From Bacteroidales bacterium UBA714 (GTDB lineage: Bacteria > Bacteroidota > Bacteroidia > Bacteroidales > UBA932), in NCBI GenBank assembly GCA_002298075.1, contig DBLW01000095.1, positions 1 to 5,726 of the forward strand: a DNA stretch of 5,726 nucleotides, in the 5' to 3' direction. A program made the position numbers and the translations under genes. The notes beneath the pieces were generated by a model. The model saw only the letters and a program-made list of their open reading frames with translations, was not told the origin of the DNA and ran no database searches. The stretch's first letter is position 1. Each line of letters opens with the position of its first letter. Below are positions 1 to 5,726 of this stretch, one piece after another.

Positions 1-13
1 CCGAGACCAAGCG

Positions 14-39
14 TATATATGAACTTTAGTTCAAATATA
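14..39. promoter_or_regulatory. Near-palindrome over the promoter, candidate operator
   Basis: The core TGAACT-TT-AGTTCA (20-33) is a perfect dyad. Beyond one A/A mismatch on each side it continues with five more complementary bases (TATAT at 14-18, ATATA at 35-39), giving a 26-base near-perfect dyad. It coincides with the -7 element and predicted start of the leftward promoter, where a repressor dimer would block transcription. Part of the outer symmetry comes from the AT-rich -7 element itself, so the 14-base core is the stronger evidence. The two-base spacer is too short for an RNA hairpin without opening pairs, so a DNA-binding site is preferred over a terminator. Confidence 0.4.
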
Positions 40-63
40 GCCAAAGTCGAGAGCAGAAGCAAA
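32..63 (-). promoter_or_regulatory. Bacteroidetes-type promoter firing leftward out of the window
   Basis: On the minus strand, TTTG (plus strand 60-63) is followed after exactly 20 bases by TATATTTG (plus strand 32-39). This is a full match to the Bacteroidetes primary sigma pattern TTTG, 19 to 21 bases, TAnnTTTG. It lies in the non-coding stretch after the lipocalin-like gene. Transcription would start at about position 25-28 and run towards a gene beyond the left edge, so a new transcription unit probably begins there. A palindrome covers the -7 element and predicted start site. Confidence 0.6.
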
Positions 64-100
64 GTTTACTTTAGGTCACCTCCAACTTTATCTCCCCCAA

Positions 101-598
101 TCAGTATGCCTCCTCCCGCACGGACTCCGGAATGGACGTGCGCACATAACGTGAACTTTCATGCTGCTGCCCTGGCGGCTCTTGATGCCCGGCCTGATTT
201 CCGGACATGCAGGACATGACAAGAGTCTTTCCTCCGTCCTCAATGGAAACGGAATATGGACTTGCCCATGGGGTCGATTTCTTCCCGTCATACAGTCCGC
301 TCAGTATCTTACCCTCAAGCGTCCATGTTCCCTCATATCTTTTGAAACGCCTTTCGTCCAGCCTTTGGTACAATTCGAAAGTGCCGTCTTCCTCAAATGC
401 CACATAAACACTGACCTCAATAGTTTCTGAAGCCTTTACGACTGCGTTTTCTCCGAGACTTTCCGCGGATTCAAGTTTCCATTCCCCGGTTATGTCCGGA
501 GAAACAATTTCCTCTGCAACCGGCTTCCGGCAAGAAGGCAGCCACAGCATAGCGGCAATCGCTGCCGATATTGTTATGATATAATGTCTCATAGTCAT
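101..598 (-). CDS. Lipocalin-like small lipoprotein
   Basis: A 165-residue product with a lipoprotein signal peptide ending in WLPSC (Cys23). A second ATG two codons in would serve equally well. From about residue 35 it looks like the lipocalin-like lipoproteins common in Bacteroidetes: a GEWKL strand (38-42) typical of the first calycin strand, FEEDGTFELYQ (68-78), then YEGTWTLEGKILSG (88-101) and SVSIEDGGKTLVMS (116-129), all predicted beta strands. It ends with YVRTSIPESVREEA, a terminal motif I associate with this family. An unusual Gly, Gln, His and Pro-rich stretch (about 133-149) sits where the last loop should be. Such proteins may bind a small hydrophobic ligand or have only a structural role; none is demonstrated. 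It starts 19 bases after the peptidase stop codon, so it is very likely cotranscribed and may work with the peptidase, for instance as a partner or inhibitor (inference). No Shine-Dalgarno is seen; the leader is A-rich (TTAAAAAAGA). Confidence 0.82.
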   Translation of the reverse strand: MTMRHYIITISAAIAAMLWLPSCRKPVAEEIVSPDITGEWKLESAESLGENAVVKASETIEVSVYVAFEEDGTFELYQRLDERRFKRYEGTWTLEGKILSGLYDGKKSTPWASPYSVSIEDGGKTLVMSCMSGNQAGHQEPPGQQHESSRYVRTSIPESVREEAY

Positions 599-617
599 TC
601 TTTTTTAATTGACATTC

Positions 618-2594
618 CTAAAGCCAGCCGTCTGTTACTCCTGCATGATGACGCGCCATTACTGAAATTTCCTTGGAAATCTCCATTCCTCCCATAGTGT
701 TGCCGCCTCCGAGTGATGAGCCTCCGGCGATAGCCTTTATGGTAATCTTGGCGCAGCCTGTCTTAGTGGGACTGATGACAAGACGTCCGGAAGATACCGA
801 AGGTGCCTTGTCAAGTCCGAGAGCTTCAAGACCTTTGCCTGAAACCGAAACTCCTGTGTATGTGAGATTCTTGGCATCCGAGCCGAAATAGCCTGTAAGG
901 CTTATGGACGACTCCTCTCCGACCGGTATCATCTGGCAAGGAGTGCCTTCAATCTGCATCAGCAGCTTCCACGCATTGATTGTCCCCGTTCCCATCTTGC
1001 CTTTGTACGGCCTCAGATCGAGATCTCCCCATACAAGGTAATCTCCGGTCCCGACATTTGTCCTTTTCGTTCCGGAGAGACGGTGGTCAATGGCATCTAC
1101 GGAAGTCAGTATCATTGAAACCATCTGCCCGTGAGTGAAATGCAGGCCGAGCTTCTTTGCATATGCAAGAGCAAGTGCTGCCACGCCGGACATGTGCGGA
1201 CACGCCATTGAAGTACCCTGCATCCAGCCGTATTCTCCGTCCGGGCCTGGCGGTATGGTCGAAAGTACTGTCGCTGTCTCGCGTATATCGCCGCCTGTAA
1301 AATACTCTCCTCCCGGGGCGGCCACATTGCAGCCCGGGCCATAATTCGTGTAATATGCAGGCAGATTGTCAGATGCGATAGATGTTACAGATATTATGTC
1401 CCCGCATGCGCCGGGATAGGCTGAGACCGGTGCGCTGTCATTCCCTGAGGCAAAGATTACGAGATTCCCGTCCATCACCTGAGGCAGATTGTCGGTTTCC
1501 ATAAAATACCTGATGGCATCATATTCCACGCTGTAGTACCGCTGGTCCATATACTCTTTGTCAGACATGAATACACCGGCAGGATATCCGTATGAGCATT
1601 GCAGGATACATGCCCCGTTGTCTGCTGCATATTTGATTGCCCGTGCGCATGCATCCGGGGTGCATCCTTTGTCACCCTCGAAAATCTGGCATGACATGAT
1701 TTTCACTCCGTCTCCTTTGCCGCTTCCTCCCGCTATTCCGCACACGCCTGTCCTGTTGCCGTTCACTGCTGCAATGGTTCCGGCGACATGAGTGCCGTGG
1801 CTTCCAGGTGTCACAGGGCCGTTGCTCACGAAATTATATCCGTGATAATCACCTGCATATCCGTTCTTGTCTTCATCATTACCTTTCTCGCCCTTATTGG
1901 TCCACATGTTGGCGGCAAGGTCCGGGTGGTCAAAGCATACCCCTTCATCAACTACAGCGACAATAATGGAAGGGTCTCCTGCCGTGAGGTTCCATGCATC
2001 CTTCACATTGATGTCGGCTCCGGCAACGGCAGTAGGGGAGATAGTCTTGCTTCCTGTATTTATGTAATGCCACTGGTCGGCAAGCGACGGATCATTGAAT
2101 GGTGCATCTGCGGCAGCTGACAATGCCGACCGCGGACCCGAATAGGGGAATACGACACCGTCAGACGCTTTCTTGACCTGAGTACAGAACTGTACACGCA
2201 CAATCTCCGGGGAGCCGGCAAGAGCCTGTGCGGCATTATCGGCCCCGATGCTGTCGGGCAGTGACACCTCATACCACCTGTGCAGGCCGTATTGCCGTGC
2301 ACGTTCCTCTGTGCGCCCAACAGGAGGGAACACCCTTCTTATATGCAGTGCACCGACTTCTCCGAAAATTCCGTCGGATAAGGGAGCCTCGCTTTCTTCA
2401 ATTGACTCGGCCAGCTTTTCCCCGACAAACACAATCAGTTTGTCCTGCTCGGCCCTGGCGCTTCTTAATATTATCTTATCTTGAATGTCTGTTTTTACGG
2501 CAGTTTGCGGAGATATTCCGGTTTCGTCAAGCCGGGAGCATCCTGCCGCACAAATAAGCAGCATCATGGATGCAATGTTTTTGATTGTAGTCAT
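618..2594 (-). CDS. S8 family (subtilisin-like) serine peptidase, lipoprotein
   Basis: This 658-residue protein is an envelope lipoprotein: its signal peptide ends in CAAGC with Cys19. A propeptide-like region covers about residues 48-140. The peptidase domain (about 165-545) has all catalytic features: Asp216 in VVDEGV followed by HPDL, His266 in GSHGTHVAGT, the oxyanion Asn385 in FASGN, and Ser462 in GTSMACPHMSG. The usual NMSLG-type strand is replaced by LQCSYG (332-337). Residues from about 548 to 658 form a beta-rich, Ig-like C-terminal domain with a Gly-rich loop (GGSSLGGGNTMGG) and end in GWL. It should hydrolyse peptide bonds in proteins outside the cytoplasm, after removal of its propeptide; the substrate is unknown. 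The ATG at 2594 is chosen because it gives a full signal peptide. An ATG seven bases upstream is out of frame and opens only a 24-codon overlapping frame. It lies 93 bases after the BACON gene, behind a hairpin, and 19 bases before the lipocalin-like gene. Confidence 0.93.
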   Translation of the reverse strand: MTTIKNIASMMLLICAAGCSRLDETGISPQTAVKTDIQDKIILRSARAEQDKLIVFVGEKLAESIEESEAPLSDGIFGEVGALHIRRVFPPVGRTEERARQYGLHRWYEVSLPDSIGADNAAQALAGSPEIVRVQFCTQVKKASDGVVFPYSGPRSALSAAADAPFNDPSLADQWHYINTGSKTISPTAVAGADINVKDAWNLTAGDPSIIVAVVDEGVCFDHPDLAANMWTNKGEKGNDEDKNGYAGDYHGYNFVSNGPVTPGSHGTHVAGTIAAVNGNRTGVCGIAGGSGKGDGVKIMSCQIFEGDKGCTPDACARAIKYAADNGACILQCSYGYPAGVFMSDKEYMDQRYYSVEYDAIRYFMETDNLPQVMDGNLVIFASGNDSAPVSAYPGACGDIISVTSIASDNLPAYYTNYGPGCNVAAPGGEYFTGGDIRETATVLSTIPPGPDGEYGWMQGTSMACPHMSGVAALALAYAKKLGLHFTHGQMVSMILTSVDAIDHRLSGTKRTNVGTGDYLVWGDLDLRPYKGKMGTGTINAWKLLMQIEGTPCQMIPVGEESSISLTGYFGSDAKNLTYTGVSVSGKGLEALGLDKAPSVSSGRLVISPTKTGCAKITIKAIAGGSSLGGGNTMGGMEISKEISVMARHHAGVTDGWL

Positions 2595-2609
2595 ATACCA
2601 TTAATTATG

Positions 2610-2671
2610 TGAGACATAAGTATAAAGCAAACCCTAAAAGTTATGTTGCATGACTTTTAGGGTTTGTCTCA
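2610..2671 (-). terminator. Nested hairpin downstream of the BACON gene, probable intrinsic terminator or attenuator
   Basis: A perfect 14-base inverted repeat (CAAACCCTAAAAGT at 2628-2641, its complement at 2653-2666) surrounds an 11-base loop. Inside the loop ATG and CAT can add three more pairs after one mismatch. In the minus-strand RNA the stem is followed by CUUUAUACUUAUG, which is U-rich but not an unbroken U tract. On the plus strand no T-rich run follows, so the leftward reading is favoured. The stem begins 21 bases past the BACON stop codon. A second, outer 7-base inverted repeat (TGAGACA at 2610-2616, TGTCTCA at 2665-2671) shares two bases with the inner stem, so the two can largely form together. 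As the hairpin ends only 33 bases before the peptidase start codon, it may work as a partial terminator that sets peptidase expression relative to the genes upstream. Confidence 0.65.
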
Positions 2672-2687
2672 TACCTGTGTGTCCGGA

Positions 2688-4574
2688 CTATTTAAGAAAA
2701 ACCGCCCTTTCACATTTCACAAGGTCAGCATTCACTGACGGAATGTTTTTACCGTTGAGCTTTGCATTGCGGCCAGGCTTTGCTGAAATCTTGTCGAGCA
2801 CTGCATTAATTGCGGCAGTCGCGGCGGCTCCGCGTGTTACAGACTCAACCTTGAAAGTACCGCCGAAGGTATAGCCCATGTACTCGCCAACTCCAGCAAG
2901 GTTTCCTTCCGCATCAGCGATAGGCTTGAACAATGCATAAGTTAAATCGAAATCGGACGTAGGCACAAGCTTGGTAGGATTCGGGTACTGGTCGTATGTG
3001 AATGCAACAAGCTGCATGCTCAGGTTGTCTTCAGACAGCAGACAATATACAGGATTGTCTGCTATGCTGCCGTTGTCTCTTGTGTAAGTATAGAAAATTA
3101 CACCTTTCGGTCCCTCGGCAGTCTCAAAAGAGCATCTGTAGACCGGAGCGATGGCCGCTACTCCTATTTCACCGAAATTGTAAAGATTTACAATATGGTC
3201 TGGTCCTGTCTCAATCTTTGCGCCTTCCAGCTCCGGTTCCCACATGAATGTGCCCCAATTGTCTGATTCTCCGATGAGGCCTTTCATTCCTCCGTTGCCG
3301 GGGTTGTCTTGAGAATCCGCAAAAATCCATGTCTCGCTATGAGGGCCGGTACCGCTGTTGGAGGCAAGAATGCCTGAAGCGGTCCAGTAGCCGCAATAGT
3401 CACCGAACGGGGAATTCTGGAATACGATGAAATCAAGAGTGGATTTTCCTGATGCCGAGGTAATTGTGACTACATCTGAACGGTATGCAAGGCTTACGTT
3501 GTCAGCGGCTGTTACGCCTATGGAGAATGTTCCCGGCTCGCCGGCTGTCTCTGTAATGGTAATCCAGTCTGCTTCAGTGGCTGCGCTCCATGCCTCTACA
3601 GCGATGAAGTCCAGTTTTGCTGAACCGTTTGTCGCGTAAACGAGAACCTGGCCGGCATCTTCGGAGTCAGTTGTGTATGCCAAGGTGCTTGTCGCCATTT
3701 TCTGTGACACCGTGAATACGACTTCCTTATTTCCACCTGATACTTTCACGGAGGCAGTACGGTCTGCATCGACATTGACACCGGCTGAAAGCTTGACTGC
3801 AACTTCAGAGGACGCTTTTCCGCTTGATGCAGAAAGTGTGAGCCATGAGGCATCTGTGCTCGCAGTCCAGTCGGATACGGCAGAAAATTTGATCTCAGCC
3901 TCTCCTCCCAATTCCGGCAAATTAACCTTGTCGCTTCCTATAACAGAAATCCCGTTGATGAATTTCTGTTGTACCGTATATGTCAATTCTGCTGTTCCGC
4001 ATACTATCTTTACCTGTGCCGTACGGTCGGCCTCAATGTTTACAGGTGCGGTTATGCTGATTGCATTGTCATATGAAGCCTCGCCCGATGTCTTGGAAAT
4101 CGTAAGCCATGAGCCTGTGGATGTGGCGCTCCAAGCCTTTGTTGCTGAGAATTTCAGCTCGGCCGTCCCGCCATTCGCATCAAGTTCAACAGATGTTTCA
4201 CCAAGAGCTGCGATTTTGTCACTGAGTACCTGAGTGATTGTAAAGACAAGTTCCTTATTGTCGGAGTGTATCACAATCTCCCCGCTTCTGTCGCCCTCAA
4301 GGTCCGAATTTTCATCCACTGTGACTGTAAGGGAGTTGTCGCCGGCCTTTCCTGAAATCTTGTCGAAATCAAGCCAGTTTGTGACAGTTGTCACGTCCCA
4401 TGTCCCGGAGGATTTGAATCCGAGCTTTACTTCGCCTCCCTGCGGAGGAGCCGTAATTTCAGCTGACTGTCCGTTGGCATAATCAAGGACAGTCTCTGGC
4501 AATTCTGTTTCATTGTTGCATGATACAGCTGCTGCCAATGCGCATGCCGCGCCCAACAAATATATTTTTTTCAT
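2688..4574 (-). CDS. Lipoprotein with four tandem BACON domains and an unrecognised C-terminal domain
   Basis: The 628-residue product starts with a lipoprotein signal peptide (MKKIYLLGAACALAAAVSC, lipid-attachment Cys19), which supports the ATG at 4574. Four BACON beta-sandwich repeats follow at about residues 35-116, 122-204, 211-293 and 305-388. Each has a pair of Trp exactly eight residues apart (59/67, 148/156, 236/244, 329/337) and a conserved Arg 36 or 37 residues after the first Trp (96, 184, 272, 365). Each ends in a hydrophobic strand closing with a Q (TITQ, TVQQ, TVSQ, IVFQ). BACON domains occur in Bacteroidetes surface proteins and are thought to bind carbohydrate or mucin or to act as spacers. 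Residues 391-580 form another beta-rich, Trp- and Gly-rich domain that I do not recognise, possibly calycin-like. The last 50 residues are rich in Ala, Asn and Lys. No hydrolase motif is visible, so a binding or scaffold role on the cell envelope is inferred. It follows the DUF4302 gene by 25 bases and is followed by a strong hairpin. Confidence 0.88.
   Translation of the reverse strand: MKKIYLLGAACALAAAVSCNNETELPETVLDYANGQSAEITAPPQGGEVKLGFKSSGTWDVTTVTNWLDFDKISGKAGDNSLTVTVDENSDLEGDRSGEIVIHSDNKELVFTITQVLSDKIAALGETSVELDANGGTAELKFSATKAWSATSTGSWLTISKTSGEASYDNAISITAPVNIEADRTAQVKIVCGTAELTYTVQQKFINGISVIGSDKVNLPELGGEAEIKFSAVSDWTASTDASWLTLSASSGKASSEVAVKLSAGVNVDADRTASVKVSGGNKEVVFTVSQKMATSTLAYTTDSEDAGQVLVYATNGSAKLDFIAVEAWSAATEADWITITETAGEPGTFSIGVTAADNVSLAYRSDVVTITSASGKSTLDFIVFQNSPFGDYCGYWTASGILASNSGTGPHSETWIFADSQDNPGNGGMKGLIGESDNWGTFMWEPELEGAKIETGPDHIVNLYNFGEIGVAAIAPVYRCSFETAEGPKGVIFYTYTRDNGSIADNPVYCLLSEDNLSMQLVAFTYDQYPNPTKLVPTSDFDLTYALFKPIADAEGNLAGVGEYMGYTFGGTFKVESVTRGAAATAAINAVLDKISAKPGRNAKLNGKNIPSVNADLVKCERAVFLK
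3411..4472 (-). repeat. Array of four BACON-domain coding repeats
   Basis: Four repeats of roughly 80-90 codons lie head to tail within the BACON lipoprotein gene. Repeats 2 and 3 are the most alike: the coding DNA around their shared ADRTA motif (about 4010-4065 and 3747-3802) has visibly matching stretches such as GTACGGTC on the plus strand. Repeat 4 has drifted (its Arg is in AYRSD, without the ADRT context). It is set apart by a linker of about 12 residues rich in Thr, Ser and acidic residues. This fits internal duplication followed by divergence, with the 2/3 duplication the most recent. Confidence 0.75.
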
Positions 4575-4599
4575 ATCGTCAAATGTTATCAGATCCAGT

Positions 4600-5726
4600 C
4601 TATTTGTCGTATTGACCGAATGGAAGATTGATTTCTGCGGCGTAAAGAGTCATCCAGTTGTTGGAGTCTGCCGTATCCGTCATCTTTATGTATGAAGGGT
4701 TCTTCTGATTGTCGGTGCTGAGTTTGAATGTCTTGCTCAGAACAGTAGTGAGCACGCTGTAGCCGGCTTTTTGCATATACCATTGGCCGTTTCCGCCATC
4801 GTGTGTCGTGTATTTGAGGGTGACGGTGTTGTCATCTACGGCTGTGGCCGAGAAGAACAGCATGCCGAAATATTGTCCTGTTATGAAGCCGACTCCCCAT
4901 TTGCTCTGTGTCTGCGCCGTAAGTCCGGTACCTATATACATATACTCTATGTTCTCCTTTTCTGCCGCGCTTCCTGCCTTGCACTCAAGGAATTTCTCCA
5001 AAGTGGCAGGTGACATGCTGTCGCTTGCTCCAGAGAAGAACCAGTCGCTGGAAGTGATGGCTTCGCTCAGAGGCACAGGCCTGATTTCGATATATACGGA
5101 CTTGTCATCCGAATAGCAGTTGCCGTCTTGTTCTGAATATGTGAGCTGGCTGACTGATTTGCCGGCATATTCCAGTGTCCTGTAGAACTTATATCCCTCA
5201 GGAGTGTATATGAAAGGTATGTTAACGGCAGTACCGCTTTCTTCATCAGTGAAGCTGAGCATCCTGTAGGTCGCGGAAGCAAGGACGGTCTTGTCACCGA
5301 AATGCAGGTTATAGAAACTTGCCGCCATGTCGGCTTCCATTTCAGCAACGTCTGCTATATAGACATCCCATTCGACGTCTTTCGCAAGAGGCCTCATGGA
5401 GATTCGTGAGCCGTGTTTCTTGCCTTCAAGCAGGATTTCATCCGCACTCACTGAAAGCACACGGAACTCGAAGTCGCCGAGCATGCCGTCTCCGTTGGTT
5501 CCTATGCCGTCCGGATTGGCCGGTGTGGAGAAATAGTGGAATATCTCATTGTATTCGTCAAATGAGAGGACCACACCCTGGCTCTGGTCAATCTTATAGT
5601 GTGACGTCACGACTTTTTCTCCGAATATCTCGCTCTGGACTGCTACGGTGTTGTCTTCATTGAATTTGCAGAGGATATTGTATCCGCCGTATTTTGTCGC
5701 AGCATAATATTCCATTACCCAGCCGT
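4600..5726 (-). CDS. DUF4302-family protein, probable lipoprotein, 5' end outside window
   Basis: The frame stays open to the right edge (codons for Gly-Trp-Val precede the first visible Met at 5715), so that Met is internal and the N-terminus, presumably with a signal peptide, is cut off by the window. About 374 residues are visible, ending in a TAG stop. The order of motifs fits DUF4302 as I know it: GWVMEYY, then GGYN, a FNEDNTV strand, SFDEYNEIFHYFSTP, a glycine-rich NGDGMLGDFEF loop, then EILLEGKKHGSRISM and a short VEWDVY stretch. The second half, from roughly visible residue 180 on, is also beta-rich (for example YFGMLFF and NTVTLKYTTHDGG) and is less familiar to me. No catalytic motif is visible and the function is unknown. 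It is the first gene in view of the leftward set, 25 bases upstream of the BACON gene, so the two are probably cotranscribed. Relatives often sit beside SusC/SusD-type transporters and a zinc metallohydrolase lipoprotein. Family call fairly sure, role unknown. Confidence 0.85.
   Translation of the reverse strand, partial: GWVMEYYAATKYGGYNILCKFNEDNTVAVQSEIFGEKVVTSHYKIDQSQGVVLSFDEYNEIFHYFSTPANPDGIGTNGDGMLGDFEFRVLSVSADEILLEGKKHGSRISMRPLAKDVEWDVYIADVAEMEADMAASFYNLHFGDKTVLASATYRMLSFTDEESGTAVNIPFIYTPEGYKFYRTLEYAGKSVSQLTYSEQDGNCYSDDKSVYIEIRPVPLSEAITSSDWFFSGASDSMSPATLEKFLECKAGSAAEKENIEYMYIGTGLTAQTQSKWGVGFITGQYFGMLFFSATAVDDNTVTLKYTTHDGGNGQWYMQKAGYSVLTTVLSKTFKLSTDNQKNPSYIKMTDTADSNNWMTLYAAEINLPFGQYDK

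Larger units (their letters stand above)
1..100. other. Non-coding region downstream of the lipocalin-like gene
   Basis: No supported gene lies in these 100 bases. Besides the leftward promoter and its overlapping dyad it holds two short inverted repeats: AAAGT-TT-ACTTT at 61-72, which overlaps the -33 element, and AGGT-C-ACCT at 73-81. AACTTT at 84-89 can also pair with AAAGTT at 61-66. These stems are short and AT-rich with no clear T tract, so no convincing terminator for the lipocalin-like gene can be named. Confidence 0.55.

Noticed and set aside
61..89. Terminator for the lipocalin-like gene formed by AAAGTT/AACTTT and AGGTCACCT
   Set aside because: The stems are short and AT-rich and no T tract follows on the minus strand.
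88..291. 67-codon minus-strand frame overlapping the lipocalin-like gene
   Set aside because: The lipocalin frame keeps the GKTLVMS strand and the YVRTSIPES end on both sides of this region, so the alternative frame is a shadow, not evidence of a frameshift.
2615..2622. TACTTATG on the minus strand as a -7 element for the peptidase gene
   Set aside because: It has one mismatch to TAnnTTTG and there is no TTTG at the right distance (about 20 bases) upstream.
2681..2688. GTCCGGAC palindrome touching the BACON stop codon
   Set aside because: Eight self-complementary bases without a loop occur often by chance and cannot form a useful RNA hairpin.
3673..4233. 186-codon open frame on the plus strand opposite the BACON array
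   Set aside because: It is antisense to a well-supported gene. Its repeated Ser/Ala/Val pattern is what the complement of the BACON repeats would give, and it has no signal, promoter or recognisable domain.
5713..5715. Start codon of the DUF4302 gene at the first visible ATG
   Set aside because: The frame is open upstream to the window edge, the GWV codons before the Met fit the start of the family domain, and no signal peptide follows this Met.

Overview
The window looks like a piece of a Bacteroidota chromosome, most likely order Bacteroidales. The evidence is a DUF4302-type lipoprotein, an array of BACON domains, a lipocalin-like small lipoprotein, three N-termini with lipoprotein signal peptides, no clear Shine-Dalgarno sequences, and one good match to the Bacteroidetes promoter pattern (TTTG, 20 bases, TAnnTTTG). 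Base composition looks close to balanced. The genus cannot be fixed from the sequence.

All four genes lie on the minus strand and are read from right to left. They are: (1) a DUF4302-family protein, 5726 to 4600, whose N-terminus lies outside the window; (2) a 628-residue lipoprotein with four tandem BACON domains and an unrecognised C-terminal domain, 4574 to 2688; (3) a 658-residue S8 (subtilisin-like) serine peptidase lipoprotein with an intact catalytic triad, 2594 to 618; (4) a 165-residue lipocalin-like lipoprotein, 598 to 101. Gaps are 25, 93 and 19 bases. The 93-base gap holds a long, strong hairpin that probably ends or attenuates transcription between the BACON gene and the peptidase gene. 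The left-hand 100 bases are non-coding. They hold a promoter pointing out of the window to the left, with a 26-base near-palindrome lying over its -7 element and predicted start site.

The genes read as a cell-envelope set. The peptidase probably cuts a protein or glycoprotein substrate, the BACON lipoprotein may bind substrate or hold a domain away from the membrane, and the DUF4302 and lipocalin-like proteins are accessory lipoproteins of unknown role. In Bacteroidales, DUF4302 genes are often found next to SusC/SusD transporter genes and a zinc metallohydrolase lipoprotein. If that holds here, those genes would lie to the right of this window. This is inference, since none of them is in view. 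I see no RNA gene, CRISPR array, insertion sequence or phage gene.
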